A stretch of DNA of 64,000 nucleotides from Virgibacillus litoralis (GCF_017873675.1 NZ_JAGGKK010000008.1:62001-126000); one strand, 5' to 3'. Positions 15,358 to 24,048 are shown, counted from the stretch's first letter. Made by a program: numbers and translations. Notes: generated by a model not told the origin, from the letters alone.

Positions 15358-15795
15358 TTAATTCTCGTATGATGTGATTTTTCCGATACGATTTGCGTGG
15401 CGCCCACCATCAAATTCAGTTTCAAGCCATATTTTAGCAATTTCGCGAGCAAGACCAGGTCCAATTACTCGTTCACCCATTGCAAGGATATTGGAGTCAT
15501 TGTGCTGACGAGTTAATTTCGCACTATAAACATCATGTGTTAATGCACAGCGTATACCTTTCACCTTATTTGCTGAGATTGACATACCAATCCCTGTTCC
15601 ACAAATAAAGATACCTCGGTCAAATTCACCGCTGGCAACACGTTCAGCCGCCGGCAATGAATAATCCGGATAATCGACTGATGTCTCACATGAACATCCA
15701 GTGTCTTCGTATTCAATGTCCATTTCGTCCAACAGATTTTTAACTTCGCTGCGTATTGTCATGCCTGCATGGTCTGCTGTTAAAATAACTTTCAT
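15358..15795 (-). CDS. rpiB: Ribose 5-phosphate isomerase B
   Basis: RpiB/LacAB-type sugar-phosphate isomerase of 145 residues, interconverting ribose 5-phosphate and ribulose 5-phosphate. The start ILTADHAGMTIRSEVK, the catalytic-loop region GIFICGTGIGMSISANKVKG and the HDVYSAKLTRQHNDSNILAM segment are diagnostic. The usual active-site Cys lies in ICGTGIG. It is known as ywlF in B. subtilis. Confidence 0.96.
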   Translation of the reverse strand: MKVILTADHAGMTIRSEVKNLLDEMDIEYEDTGCSCETSVDYPDYSLPAAERVASGEFDRGIFICGTGIGMSISANKVKGIRCALTHDVYSAKLTRQHNDSNILAMGERVIGPGLAREIAKIWLETEFDGGRHANRIGKITSYEN

Positions 15796-15860
15796 TATCC
15801 ATCACTCCTTCTCCTGTTGTGGTTGTCTTATTTTTATTATGCATCATTTCATCCCATATT

Positions 15861-16475
15861 TTAAGTGTTAGCATTGTTAATTTTTTTTTGTAATAAATCA
15901 ATATACTTTTCCAGTTCTCTTAAGGTTTCCTGATATGTTTTCAAGTCACCGCCGAACGGATCAGAAATATCATAGTTAATTAAGTTAGCCTCAAGTTTTT
16001 GAATGTGCTCGATATCATCTTGTAGATGTTTTGTAAGTTCTTCTTCTAGTTGATAATTTTTAAGCTCATGCTGATTTTCATGAATGAACTGGGATCGTTT
16101 TTCTTCAAAATCGGCATAGGCCATTTTAAGCTCGTTCCATACTTTTTTATCCGCTTCTGATACATATTCTTTTAGCGTGAAATATTTTTCCTGGAAATTG
16201 GGATACTGCATTATTAACGATTGCTTATGCTGCGTCGTCATTGTAATTACTAAGTCTGACGAATGTAAAAGCTTATCTGTTACTGGTTGTGATTTGGTGT
16301 CCAATGTGATTCCTCGATCCAGCAGTGCTTGGATTGCATTGTTATTCGGACGTTGATTCTTCCCTGCAAAAATTCCCGCTGACTGCACCTGAATATCAGG
16401 CATTTTATGTTTAATTAATGCTTCTGCCATTGGACTTCGACATGTATTTCCTGTACAAACGAACAATATCTTCAT
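15861..16475 (-). CDS. ywlE: Protein-arginine-phosphatase YwlE (low-molecular-weight PTP fold), with insertion
   Basis: The phosphatase loop is CTGNTCRS with nucleophile Cys7 and Arg13; Thr11 in that loop is the residue that in YwlE favours phospho-arginine over phosphotyrosine. The acid loop is DPFGGD near residue 180. YwlE counteracts the McsB arginine kinase, which marks proteins for ClpCP. The product here has 204 residues, against roughly 150 in B. subtilis. The extra length is a charged, helical insertion at about 105-165, between VITMTTQHKQSLI and the acid loop. The ATG at 16475 has GGAGG seven bases upstream. Confidence 0.9.
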   Translation of the reverse strand: MKILFVCTGNTCRSPMAEALIKHKMPDIQVQSAGIFAGKNQRPNNNAIQALLDRGITLDTKSQPVTDKLLHSSDLVITMTTQHKQSLIMQYPNFQEKYFTLKEYVSEADKKVWNELKMAYADFEEKRSQFIHENQHELKNYQLEEELTKHLQDDIEHIQKLEANLINYDISDPFGGDLKTYQETLRELEKYIDLLQKKINNANT

Positions 16476-16582
16476 ATGGATACCTCCGATTATATAAATC
16501 CACATTCAAACTATACCATAGAATAATGGAGATTGTCAGACACTTTTAAAGGATGATTAAAGTAACTAATGATATAAATGCA

Positions 16583-16612
16583 TAAAAAAAGATCTCCTGC
16601 AATTGCAGAAAA
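16583..16612 (-). terminator. Possible terminator after mntP
   Basis: Read on the minus strand, a CTGCAATTGCAG palindrome precedes GAGATC and seven T residues. The stem is short and self-complementary, so the call is tentative. Confidence 0.4.
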
Positions 16613-16628
16613 TCGAGCAAATCAATCC

Positions 16629-17183
16629 TTATCCAAATAGAATATTTAGACCGAAACCGCAAAGGATACTCCCACCTAAAATTTCACTATATACACCTAG
16701 CAACCCGTGTACTTTTTTTCCTAAAATCATTCCTGCCCAAGTCAGAACTGTACTAACAATACCAAACAGCATAAGTGCTATCATTGTTTTTACTCCGGAC
16801 ATGCCTAAGCTTAAGCCAACTGAAAAACTATCAAGGCTTACACTTATGGCAAAAAATAATAGTCCAATACCAACTGGTTGTACAATTTTTTTCGTATCAT
16901 GATTAAATGCCGAGAAAACCATTTGCGCACCAATTCCAACTAGCAAAAGACCTCCGACAAGTGTTGTAAATTGCCCGATCTGTGTAGATATTGCTTGTCC
17001 TAACAAAATACCGATAAACGGCATTATGATGTGAAATAACCCAATTATGAGTCCAATTAATGCTATACGCTTTAACCTGACTTGCTGCATTCCCATGCCT
17101 AAGCTAACAGAAAATGCGTCCATCCCCAATGCAATTGCCATAAACATAAGGGAAACTATTTCCCCAACCTGATATACCGACAT
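16629..17183 (-). CDS. mntP: Manganese efflux pump MntP
   Basis: Six-helix membrane protein of 184 residues in two related halves. Each half carries a conserved acidic segment: ALGMDAFSVSLGMG near residue 20 and SVSLDSFSVGLSLGMSG near residue 115. These are the DUF204/MntP metal-site motifs. The B. subtilis equivalent is ywlD, at the same place next to ywlC and ywlE. No manganese riboswitch is visible in the 61-bp gap upstream. Confidence 0.93.
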   Translation of the reverse strand: MSVYQVGEIVSLMFMAIALGMDAFSVSLGMGMQQVRLKRIALIGLIIGLFHIIMPFIGILLGQAISTQIGQFTTLVGGLLLVGIGAQMVFSAFNHDTKKIVQPVGIGLLFFAISVSLDSFSVGLSLGMSGVKTMIALMLFGIVSTVLTWAGMILGKKVHGLLGVYSEILGGSILCGFGLNILFG

Positions 17184-17244
17184 TCTCCATCCTCCTCGGA
17201 TATGCTATTAAACTATATGCATGTCCGAGTGAAAATATGTGATG

Positions 17245-18261
17245 TTAATCTTTCAGATAAGCCGAGGATGCCTTTTTCAAGCGATTCATAACTGCCTCCC
17301 CAATATTTGTCTCAGGAAATGTTTCACATAAAATCAGATCGACATCCCCATCCTTAAATTCACGCAAGGCATCATAAAGATTTGCAGCAATTTCTTTTAA
17401 TTCAAAGCCAAGCGGAATAATTTGATCGGCCTCCAGTTTCCGAGCCGTAGCAGTACTAGCCATGACACCAACTCGAATCTGTTGAGCTCGTTCACCATTT
17501 ATGACTTCCTGCATTCTCTCTGGTGAACCCGCAACAAGCCACATCGGCACTTCTGGTGCATAATGCCGATATTTCATTCCAGGGGCTTTTGGCTTTTCGG
17601 ATGCATTTGCCAGTGCCGGATCAAGCATAACCTTACCTACCACCTGCTCAAGCTGTTCTTTTGTTATACCGCCTGGTCTAAGGATAATTGGTATTTCCTG
17701 TGTACAGTCGATAACTGTTGATTCAACACCAACCCCAGTTGGTCCTCCATCAACTAACCCGGCAATTTTCCCATTTAAGTCTGCCCATACATGATCTGCT
17801 GTTGTTGGACTTGGCTTTCCAGAAACATTTGCGCTCGGAGCAGCGATTGGTATACCACATTCTTTCAGTAACTTGTTCGCAACTGGATGATCTGGTATTC
17901 GAACACCAATTGTGGACAACCCTGCAGTTACATTCTTTGCACACGTCCCATTACTTGGCAGGACAAATGTTACCGGACCAGGTGTGAATGCATCTATGAG
18001 TTTTTCTGCAATTGGAGATAGTGAACTTACCAGATTGCTTAATTGCTCTTTTGTGGCAACATGGGCAATTAACGGGTTATCTTCAGGTCTCCCTTTTGCC
18101 TCAAAGATTTTTGATACAGCAGTGCTATTGGTCGCATCTGCCCCTAATCCATATACCGTTTCAGTCGGGAAAGCAACTGTTTGACCATCTTTTAAAAGAG
18201 CCGAAGCTTCTGAGATTGCCAAATTATTTGTTTGTATATTCCATCGTTTTGTTTGAACCAT
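17245..18261 (-). CDS. tsaC: L-threonylcarbamoyladenylate synthase (TsaC/Sua5)
   Basis: First enzyme of t6A tRNA modification; it makes threonylcarbamoyl-AMP from threonine, bicarbonate and ATP. The YrdC domain fills the first 200 residues, with the ligand motif KGRPEDNPLIAHV near 55 and APSANVSGKPSPT near 145. A Sua5 C-terminal domain follows, joined by the PGMKYRHYAPEVPMWLV linker. Length (338) is normal for the two-domain form. It is ywlC in B. subtilis. The upstream region is packed with DnaA-box sequences. Confidence 0.95.
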   Translation of the reverse strand: MVQTKRWNIQTNNLAISEASALLKDGQTVAFPTETVYGLGADATNSTAVSKIFEAKGRPEDNPLIAHVATKEQLSNLVSSLSPIAEKLIDAFTPGPVTFVLPSNGTCAKNVTAGLSTIGVRIPDHPVANKLLKECGIPIAAPSANVSGKPSPTTADHVWADLNGKIAGLVDGGPTGVGVESTVIDCTQEIPIILRPGGITKEQLEQVVGKVMLDPALANASEKPKAPGMKYRHYAPEVPMWLVAGSPERMQEVINGERAQQIRVGVMASTATARKLEADQIIPLGFELKEIAANLYDALREFKDGDVDLILCETFPETNIGEAVMNRLKKASSAYLKD

Positions 18262-18334
18262 CGTTGAGCCTCTTTTCTTACGTTAATTTTAGTCGATGCC
18301 GGTTTTTTTGGCAAAAAAAATAGCCCAATGGAGT

Positions 18335-18588
18335 TTTTCCACAGACTATCCACAAATTATGCCTTATTAACGGGGGATTGTTAATAAGTTATATTTAAAA
18401 TCCACAGTTTTTAAACACCTTATACACAAGAATCTGTGCATAAGTGTGGATATGTGCTTAAGATACGTTATAAGTCCACCAACTACCTTTGTCGATTGGG
18501 CGTTTATCCACGAAAATATTTTCTTTTTGTGGATAAAACTGTAATGCTTCAAGTAAAACATCGACCATAGGCTGGTGGCTGTGGACAA
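18335..18588. promoter_or_regulatory. DnaA-box cluster between tsaC and the ywlB-like gene
   Basis: Three exact TTATNCACA boxes: TTATACACA at 18420, TGTGCATAA at 18435 (reverse) and TGTGGATAA at 18528 (reverse). One-mismatch boxes lie at 18335, 18346, 18445, 18504 and 18580, and a two-mismatch box at 18398. That is nine in about 250 bp, mixed in orientation. The cluster covers the intergenic gap and the 3' end of the next gene. From memory, B. subtilis has one of its DnaA-box clusters at ywlC-ywlB, outside oriC, which would make this a conserved replication-control site. Confidence 0.75.
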
Positions 18589-18859
18589 ATACTTTCTTCG
18601 CTTGTTTTTCTTTTGCCATTGCTAGAATAGCTTCCAGTAAAATAGGTAACGATTTAGCATAGTCCTTCGTAATATAAAGCTGCTTTAGCCAATAAATACC
18701 TTCATCGATTGAATCTAATATAAAGCACCCTTCGATATTGTCCTCAATTTCCACGACATAGCCTTTTTTCTTTAATAAATCTTGTTCCACGTTATCATTA
18801 CTTGTTAAAAAGTTTTCTAGTTTTTCCTGAGATGCCTGATTTGCTGCGATTAATTTCAT
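18458..18859 (-). CDS. GNAT-like protein, probably the YwlB counterpart
   Basis: A 133-residue soluble protein. The middle region GYVVEIEDNIEGCFILDSID and YWLKQLYITKDYAKSLPILL resembles the beta-strand and cofactor region of GNAT N-acetyltransferases, but the standard R/QxxGxG/A loop is not obvious, so acetyltransferase activity is uncertain. YwlB of B. subtilis, next to ywlC, is annotated as a GNAT protein; position supports equivalence. The ATG at 18859 follows AGAGGTG. The 3' end of the gene carries DnaA boxes. Confidence 0.65.
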   Translation of the reverse strand: MKLIAANQASQEKLENFLTSNDNVEQDLLKKKGYVVEIEDNIEGCFILDSIDEGIYWLKQLYITKDYAKSLPILLEAILAMAKEKQAKKVFVHSHQPMVDVLLEALQFYPQKENIFVDKRPIDKGSWWTYNVS

Positions 18860-18890
18860 TTTTTTCACCTCTATTATTTTTGATAGTATT

Positions 18891-18938
18891 ACTAAGGCTT
18901 ATCTATATCAGACCTTGGCGATAAGCTAAGTTTTCTTA
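18891..18938. repeat. Bipartite palindromic repeat, copy B (second half)
   Basis: ACTAAGGCTTATCTATATCA, then GGCGATAAGCTAAGTTTTCT. AGGCTTATC and GATAAGCT form the hairpin. The left half is missing. Confidence 0.75.
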
Positions 18939-18962
18939 TATTCTATGCAAAAACTATAAAGT

Positions 18963-19577
18963 CTATGACCAGCCAAACCATTCAAAAAGAAAAAACTTTA
19001 CTTCAGTTTGTTCATCTTCTTCTTCAGCTAACGTTTTGTCGTCTACTTCATCATCACTACTTGCACTTGCAACACTCGTGCCATTAGAAAAGTCCAAGAA
19101 GCATAATGGGGGAAATAGAACACACCACCAATTAGAACCTTTACCTTGACCAAGTGTTATCAAAACGGCTTCATACTCTCCGGGTGGATATAGAAAATTT
19201 CCATATAACTTTGCTGGAAATGTAACATTTGTTCCATATTCTACATGATAATCTTGCTCTTTATTTTCTTGTTTTAGAACATCCGCTACAATTGCTTCAA
19301 CTTCTGGGATGCGTGCATCAATCAAATCTCTCGCTTGATTGATATCCGTTATCTCCTTTACCCATTCAGAAATAACAGCATTGACCTCGTCGCGGACCAT
19401 TCGTTTCAATTGCTGATCCTCATCATTATCACTGTTTGCTAGAATGCGTAACCGGATTGCCTCATCCGGTATAACTTGAATGTTGGAATCGGAATGTGAT
19501 TCATCACTTGTTCCCTTAACTGGCATCGATAATATAATAATAAAAAATATAATTGCCGAAATCACTAGTTTCTTCAT
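18963..19577 (-). CDS. spoIIR: Stage II sporulation protein R
   Basis: Secreted signalling protein made in the forespore that triggers SpoIIGA processing of pro-sigma-E in the mother cell. Residues 1-22 form a signal peptide; the SpoIIR domain follows with IPDEAIRLRILANSDNDEDQ and KRMVRDEVNAVI, then VEYGTNVTFPAKLYGNFLYP and GEYEAVLITLGQGKG-NWWCVLFPPLC. Length (204) is close to the family norm. GGAGGGGGA precedes the ATG. No convincing sigma-F promoter was identified. Confidence 0.95.
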   Translation of the reverse strand: MKKLVISAIIFFIIILSMPVKGTSDESHSDSNIQVIPDEAIRLRILANSDNDEDQQLKRMVRDEVNAVISEWVKEITDINQARDLIDARIPEVEAIVADVLKQENKEQDYHVEYGTNVTFPAKLYGNFLYPPGEYEAVLITLGQGKGSNWWCVLFPPLCFLDFSNGTSVASASSDDEVDDKTLAEEEDEQTEVKFFLFEWFGWS

Positions 19578-19648
19578 CGTTATAGTCCCCCTCCATCTGA
19601 TTTACAAACAGTATGGGCAGGGGAATATTTTTTTAAACTAGTAATCTA

Positions 19649-20500
19649 TTATTTCTTTATATTGGCTTGGATAATGCGGTCCTTTTTGTTGATATCTTTG
19701 ATGATTTGTACGTTACTTGTTGGAAATTGTTCGGATAAAAGAGCTCGAATAGCTTCACCTTGTCTATCACCAATTTCGAAAAAAATAGCTGCATGATCAT
19801 TTATGACGTGAGGAAGATCTTCTATGATTTGTCTATATGAGGCTAACCCATTCTCATCAGCAAAAAGAGCAAGTTCTGGGTCAAACTTTTTCACTGTGTC
19901 AACGAGGCCGGCTTTATCCTGATGTGCAATGTATGGTGGGTTCGAAACAATAATATCTGTCTTTTTTCCGATAAGGGGTGTTAAGAAGTCACCTTGCAGG
20001 AATGTGACATCCGCACCTAACTGTTTGGCATTTTGACGCGCAACGGTTAGTGCATCCTGTGAAATGTCAGTAGCATAAACTGTTGCTTGAGGTAGCTCAA
20101 GTGCCAATGTTAAGGCAATAATTCCGCTGCCTGTTCCAATATCGGCAATTGTTAGAGGCTCGTCTGGTGTAGTTTCGATAACTTGCTGGACAAGCTCCTC
20201 TGTTTCAGGCCTTGGGATAAGTGTATGCTCGTTCACACTAAATTTTCTGCCGTAAAATTCCTCATGACCAATAATATGCTGGATTGGAACACCGGTCTCT
20301 GCGTGCATTTCAATAGCATCTTGAAACCGCATTGCGACTTTTTCCGGAACAGGATCACGCATCATCGTGAAAAATTCCGATCTTGATACGTGAAGAAAAT
20401 GCTGCAGCAACAGCTCGGCAACTTTTTCTTCACGATTATGTTTTTTTAAAAAAAGAGAAGCCCATTGGAGGACTTCATGCTGCTTGAATTCTTTTTCCAT
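19649..20500 (-). CDS. prmC: Protein-(glutamine-N5) methyltransferase, release factor-specific
   Basis: SAM-dependent methylase that modifies the GGQ glutamine of peptide chain release factors. The N-terminal substrate domain is about residues 1-85; the methyltransferase domain has IADIGTGSGIIALTLALELP near 110 and the catalytic NPPY in DIIVSNPPYIAH near 185. Its start overlaps or abuts the prfA stop codon, so it is translated with its substrate gene. The ATG at 20500 is assumed; upstream GTG/TTG codons overlap prfA and there is no strong ribosome site to decide. Confidence 0.95.
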   Translation of the reverse strand: MEKEFKQHEVLQWASLFLKKHNREEKVAELLLQHFLHVSRSEFFTMMRDPVPEKVAMRFQDAIEMHAETGVPIQHIIGHEEFYGRKFSVNEHTLIPRPETEELVQQVIETTPDEPLTIADIGTGSGIIALTLALELPQATVYATDISQDALTVARQNAKQLGADVTFLQGDFLTPLIGKKTDIIVSNPPYIAHQDKAGLVDTVKKFDPELALFADENGLASYRQIIEDLPHVINDHAAIFFEIGDRQGEAIRALLSEQFPTSNVQIIKDINKKDRIIQANIKK

Positions 20501-20501
20501 A

Positions 20502-21572
20502 TTATTCACCAATTTGCTCTAATTTTTTGGTTTGTTCTTCAACTAACATTGCATCAATGAAATCATCTAACTTGCCTTCTAATACCTGGTCAAGCTTCTG
20601 AATTGTTAAACCAATGCGGTGATCGGTAACACGAGTTTGCGGGAAATTATACGTACGAATACGTTCCGAACGATCCCCGGTACCTACAGCTGATTTTCTA
20701 TTCTCATCATACTCAGCTTGTGCTTCACGCTGGAATTTATCATAAATACGTGCACGCAATACTTTCATCGCTTTTTCCTTGTTTTTAATCTGTGATTTTT
20801 CATCCTGACATGATACAACAACACCTGTTGGTTCATGAGTCAGACGAACAGCGGACATCGTTGTATTCACACTTTGCCCACCAGGACCACTTGACGCAAA
20901 TGTGTCCACACGAATATCTTTCTCATGAATATCAATTTCGACATCTTCTGTCTCAGGCAGTACGGCTACAGTTGCTGTTGATGTATGAATTCTGCCGCCT
21001 GATTCTGTTTCCGGAACACGCTGGACGCGGTGTGCACCATTTTCATATTTCAACTTGGAGTACGCTCCAGTACCATTTATCATAAAAATAATTTCCTTAT
21101 ATCCGCCAACTCCAGTGGAACTAGCCTCAATTACATCTATTTTCCATCCCTGCATCTCGGCATATTTAGAATACATACGATAAAGATCACCAGCAAATAA
21201 CGCAGCTTCATCACCGCCGGCAGCACCACGAATTTCCATAATAACGTTCTTATCATCATTAGGATCTTTTGGCAGAAGAAGAATTTTCAGCTTCTCTTCA
21301 AGTGATTCTGTGTTTTCTTTTAATTCTTCAATTTCCATTTTAACCATATCATTCATTTCGCCATCAAGGTCATCCTCAAGCATAGCCTTCGCATCGTCTA
21401 ACTGCGACATTTTATCTTTATATTCACGATATACTTGAATAATTTCCTCAAGACCTGATTGTTCCTTCGAATACTCTCGTAATTTGTTCGTATCACTTAT
21501 AATATCCGGATCACTAAGTAGTTCATTAAGCTTATTATAACGATTTTCCAATGATTGTATACGATCTAACAT
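20502..21572 (-). CDS. prfA: Peptide chain release factor 1
   Basis: RF1 (356 residues) terminates translation at UAA and UAG. The GGQ loop is in [20 protein letters not shown] near residue 230, preceded by [18 protein letters not shown]; the coiled-coil N-terminal domain has [21 protein letters not shown] at 21572 follows GAGGTGG. It is first in the prfA-prmC transcript and has its own promoter. Confidence 0.98.
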   Translation of the reverse strand: MLDRIQSLENRYNKLNELLSDPDIISDTNKLREYSKEQSGLEEIIQVYREYKDKMSQLDDAKAMLEDDLDGEMNDMVKMEIEELKENTESLEEKLKILLLPKDPNDDKNVIMEIRGAAGGDEAALFAGDLYRMYSKYAEMQGWKIDVIEASSTGVGGYKEIIFMINGTGAYSKLKYENGAHRVQRVPETESGGRIHTSTATVAVLPETEDVEIDIHEKDIRVDTFASSGPGGQSVNTTMSAVRLTHEPTGVVVSCQDEKSQIKNKEKAMKVLRARIYDKFQREAQAEYDENRKSAVGTGDRSERIRTYNFPQTRVTDHRIGLTIQKLDQVLEGKLDDFIDAMLVEEQTKKLEQIGE

Positions 21573-21602
21573 CACGGCCACCTCTTTCTGATTAACAGTA
21601 TA

Positions 21603-21631
21603 ATTATAGTATACTCCCGTGAGGAGGTCAA
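21603..21631 (-). promoter_or_regulatory. Sigma-A promoter of prfA-prmC
   Basis: On the minus strand TTGACC and a perfect TATAAT are separated by 17 bp, about 30 bp upstream of the prfA start. Confidence 0.8.
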
Positions 21632-21731
21632 AGTTTACTTTTGAGATGATTATTTTGAAATGGTGATTTTCTGCGCTTTGCAGTGCGTCTTACTATTTGC
21701 AGGATTCGAGGGCGGCGGCTGTTGTGTGCTG

Positions 21732-21860
21732 TTTCAGTCTTCGTGCGGGTTATTCAATCTATTTTAGACCATTGAGGCATTTATTCAGTTTTCGTTGCTG
21801 TTTATTCAGTATTCGTTTAGCCTGATTCAGTACTCAAAGACACTTATTCAGTATTCGACG
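21732..21860. repeat. Short-core repeat array 2a, 21-bp period
   Basis: A core (A/T)TTCAGTATTCG occurs six times with variants, mostly at 20-21-bp spacing and once at 31 bp. The first unit, TTTCAGTCTTCGTGCGGGTT, is nearly the same as in arrays 2b and 2c beyond the next gene. It ends ten bases before the stop of the NERD gene. Confidence 0.85.
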
Positions 21861-21869
21861 AAAAATATC

Positions 21870-22835
21870 TCATTTTAACACTAACCGATAAAACCGTGAT
21901 CTTGTGTTACCAGTATAACTGTATCCGCTGTTCTGCAACAAATTTTTTATTACCTCAGGGGAATCTACCATAAGGAATTCCCTCGCCTCCCTGTTTGTAA
22001 TTTTTTCACCAAACAACAAATAATAATCATTCAATGCTGGTATATGTGCATTTGTCGAAAAGTGGTTGCAATTCCTGCAATGCCACTTACGATTCAGCCT
22101 TTCCATTGGTACTGATAAACACTGTTGACAGAACACTCCTTTGATCAGTTCACTTCTATCGACATTAAACTTTTTGAGGACATTATTATCATAAGGTGCA
22201 TGTACAGCTAGTAGTTTAGAAGAAATTTGTTGAAGCATATTCATTTCAATAATTGGATCCCTGTATTGACGGTTCAATTCTTTTATTCTATGAAATAGTA
22301 AATTACTATGAATAACTTCTTTCGGAATCGGATTACCAGGAAACAATGGTTTAATTATTGTACTCGGGGAACTAAAAACAACGAAGTATAATAGAGGGAT
22401 TTGCGGGAAGTTCTGTTGATTTAGCCATAATTGTAACCTGTAACGTTGTAGTTTAACCTGAGGAATCGGATTAGGAAGACCTTCCTCTTTACCATCATCT
22501 CCTACACGAATTACCTGGTTCTCTCCGTCAAAGTATAGCGTGCCGTACCAATTTTTAACCTCAACAAGGAGAAAAAATTTTCTGCTTGGAATAAGAGTAT
22601 CAACTTCAAAGTGACTTTGTAAGCTGGGGACACGGAGGTTATGCAGGATTAAGTAGTCTTCAGGAGTTAGAAACGAAAGAGGATAGCTCACTGCATGTTC
22701 CCCCTTTATACCACTTTTGGTTTTTACAATTTCATCCTGAATATTCCTCTTATCTCGATGGTATTCATCGGTCCTCCTGCCCAATGCTTCTAACTTTAAA
22801 CTATAGATATTCTTTTCGTGAGGTTTAATAATCAT
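21870..22835 (-). CDS. NERD-domain protein with C-terminal zinc-ribbon-like segment
   Basis: A 321-residue soluble protein. The NERD (nuclease-related) domain spans about residues 30-150: GIKGEHAVSYPLSF, the acidic VDTLIPSRKFFLLVEVKNWYG (a restriction-like D...ExK pattern) and PNPIPQVKLQRYRLQLWL. Near residue 235 CQQC and CRNC form a possible zinc ribbon. NERD proteins are suspected DNA-processing enzymes, but the role is unproven. The gene replaces the racA/ywkA-type genes found between tdk and prfA in B. subtilis and is bracketed by related repeat arrays, so it may be an acquired cassette. ATG at 22835 follows AAAGGAAGTGG. Confidence 0.85.
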   Translation of the reverse strand: MIIKPHEKNIYSLKLEALGRRTDEYHRDKRNIQDEIVKTKSGIKGEHAVSYPLSFLTPEDYLILHNLRVPSLQSHFEVDTLIPSRKFFLLVEVKNWYGTLYFDGENQVIRVGDDGKEEGLPNPIPQVKLQRYRLQLWLNQQNFPQIPLLYFVVFSSPSTIIKPLFPGNPIPKEVIHSNLLFHRIKELNRQYRDPIIEMNMLQQISSKLLAVHAPYDNNVLKKFNVDRSELIKGVFCQQCLSVPMERLNRKWHCRNCNHFSTNAHIPALNDYYLLFGEKITNREAREFLMVDSPEVIKNLLQNSGYSYTGNTRSRFYRLVLK

Positions 22836-22944
22836 TTGTCCACTTCCTTTCAAGTAATATAAAGTAAATATACACTTTTACGTGCAACTTGTGGACTTTT
22901 TAACGAAAATAGCTTTTTCCCGTAAATGTTTATGTTAAAACTTA

Positions 22945-22975
22945 AATATTCACTTCAAAAGCTGGAGTGAATATT
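22945..22975. repeat. Perfect 10-bp inverted repeat
   Basis: AATATTCACT and AGTGAATATT are exact reverse complements around an 11-base loop. It lies 110 bp upstream of the NERD gene start. It has no T-run in either direction, so it could be an operator or an mRNA structure. The rest of 22836-23064 shows nothing I recognise. Confidence 0.65.
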
Positions 22976-23064
22976 ATGTTTTGATAACTATGTACAGCTA
23001 ATTTAGTGATTTTCTGTTTCTAATTTTGCCACTTTGTAGTGCAATTTAGTCAATTTTTTTGGTG

Positions 23065-23195
23065 AATTCAGTCTTCGTGCGGGTTATTCAGTCTATTTTA
23101 GACCATTGAGGTATTTATTCAGTTTTCGCTCTAGTTGATTCAGTATTCGTTAAGCCTGATTCAGTGCTCACAAGCAATCATTCAGTTTTTAGACC
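23065..23195. repeat. Short-core repeat array 2b
   Basis: Six units around the core ATTCAGT(A/C/T)TTCG. The block is nearly identical to array 2c 180 bp further on and closely related to 2a on the other side of the NERD gene, all in the same orientation. Confidence 0.85.
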
Positions 23196-23244
23196 AAATA
23201 GGGCTAAATCCTGAAGCTGGTGATTGCGGAGTTTGTTGCGTTCT

Positions 23245-23375
23245 GATTCAGTCTTCGTGCGGGTTATTCAGTCTACTTTAGACCATTGAGGCGTTTATTC
23301 AGTTTTCGCTGCAGTTGATTCAGTATTCGTTAAGCCTGATTCAGTGCTCACAAACAATCATTCAGTTTTTAGACC
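23245..23375. repeat. Short-core repeat array 2c
   Basis: A near-exact direct repeat of array 2b with only a few substitutions, for example CGCTGCAG for CGCTCTAG. The high identity points to a recent duplication. The 49-bp spacer between 2b and 2c is unique sequence. Confidence 0.85.
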
Positions 23376-23402
23376 AAAAAACAGAAGAAAACCTCTCCAA
23401 TC

Positions 23403-23427
23403 AAAAAAAGAGCGCTTATGCACTCTT
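23403..23427 (-). terminator. Terminator after tdk
   Basis: Read on the minus strand directly after the stop codon, AGAGTGC pairs with GCGCTCT around a four-base loop, followed by TTTTTTT. Confidence 0.75.
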
Positions 23428-24048
23428 TTACTTGGATAGTTTTGATAGGGTTTTTACTACTTCATTTCTGGGTTTGTTTGGGACTTCATGATGATGGCGG
23501 CATCTTGGCTCATATGATTCAGATGCACCTACCATGATTACCGGGTCATCATATGATGCTGGCTTACCATTAATTAAGCGTTGCGTTCGGCTTGCAGGTG
23601 ATCCGCAAATTGGGCAAATTGCATTAAGCTTGGATACTGATTCACTAAGCGCCATTAATTTTGGCATCGGTCCAAATGGTTCCCCACGAAAATCGGTATC
23701 CAGACCTGCTATAATTACACGAATACCCTTATTCGCCAATTCATCAGCCACTGCTGTAATATTTTCATCAAAAAATTGGACTTCATCAATACCGATGACA
23801 TCGACTTCATTATCGATATCTTCCAGAATTTCATCCGAGTTTCTGACAGGGCGTGCGATAGCCGATGTGCCGTTATGTGTTACAACTGAATCATCGGCAT
23901 AACGATCATCAATCGCTGGCTTAAATACACGTACAGATAAGTTGCCATATGTTGCACGGCGAACGCGGCGTATTAGTTCTTCTGATTTACCAGAAAACAT
24001 ACTGCCACAGATTACTTCTACCCAGCCACTTTGTTTCATAATGTACAT
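23428..24048 (-). CDS. tdk: Thymidine kinase
   Basis: Type II thymidine kinase (206 residues), salvaging thymidine to dTMP with ATP. P-loop [14 protein letters not shown] near residue 16, Walker B-like [13 protein letters not shown] near 85, catalytic Glu in that segment, and a zinc-binding [14 protein letters not shown] with a later CRHHH. The first ATG is kept because GGGAG lies nine bases upstream; a second in-frame ATG follows three codons later. Confidence 0.97.
   Translation of the reverse strand: MYIMKQSGWVEVICGSMFSGKSEELIRRVRRATYGNLSVRVFKPAIDDRYADDSVVTHNGTSAIARPVRNSDEILEDIDNEVDVIGIDEVQFFDENITAVADELANKGIRVIIAGLDTDFRGEPFGPMPKLMALSESVSKLNAICPICGSPASRTQRLINGKPASYDDPVIMVGASESYEPRCRHHHEVPNKPRNEVVKTLSKLSK

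Noticed and set aside
17230-17244. Manganese riboswitch (yybP-ykoY) for mntP
   Set aside because: The gap between tsaC and mntP is about 60 bp, too short for that riboswitch.
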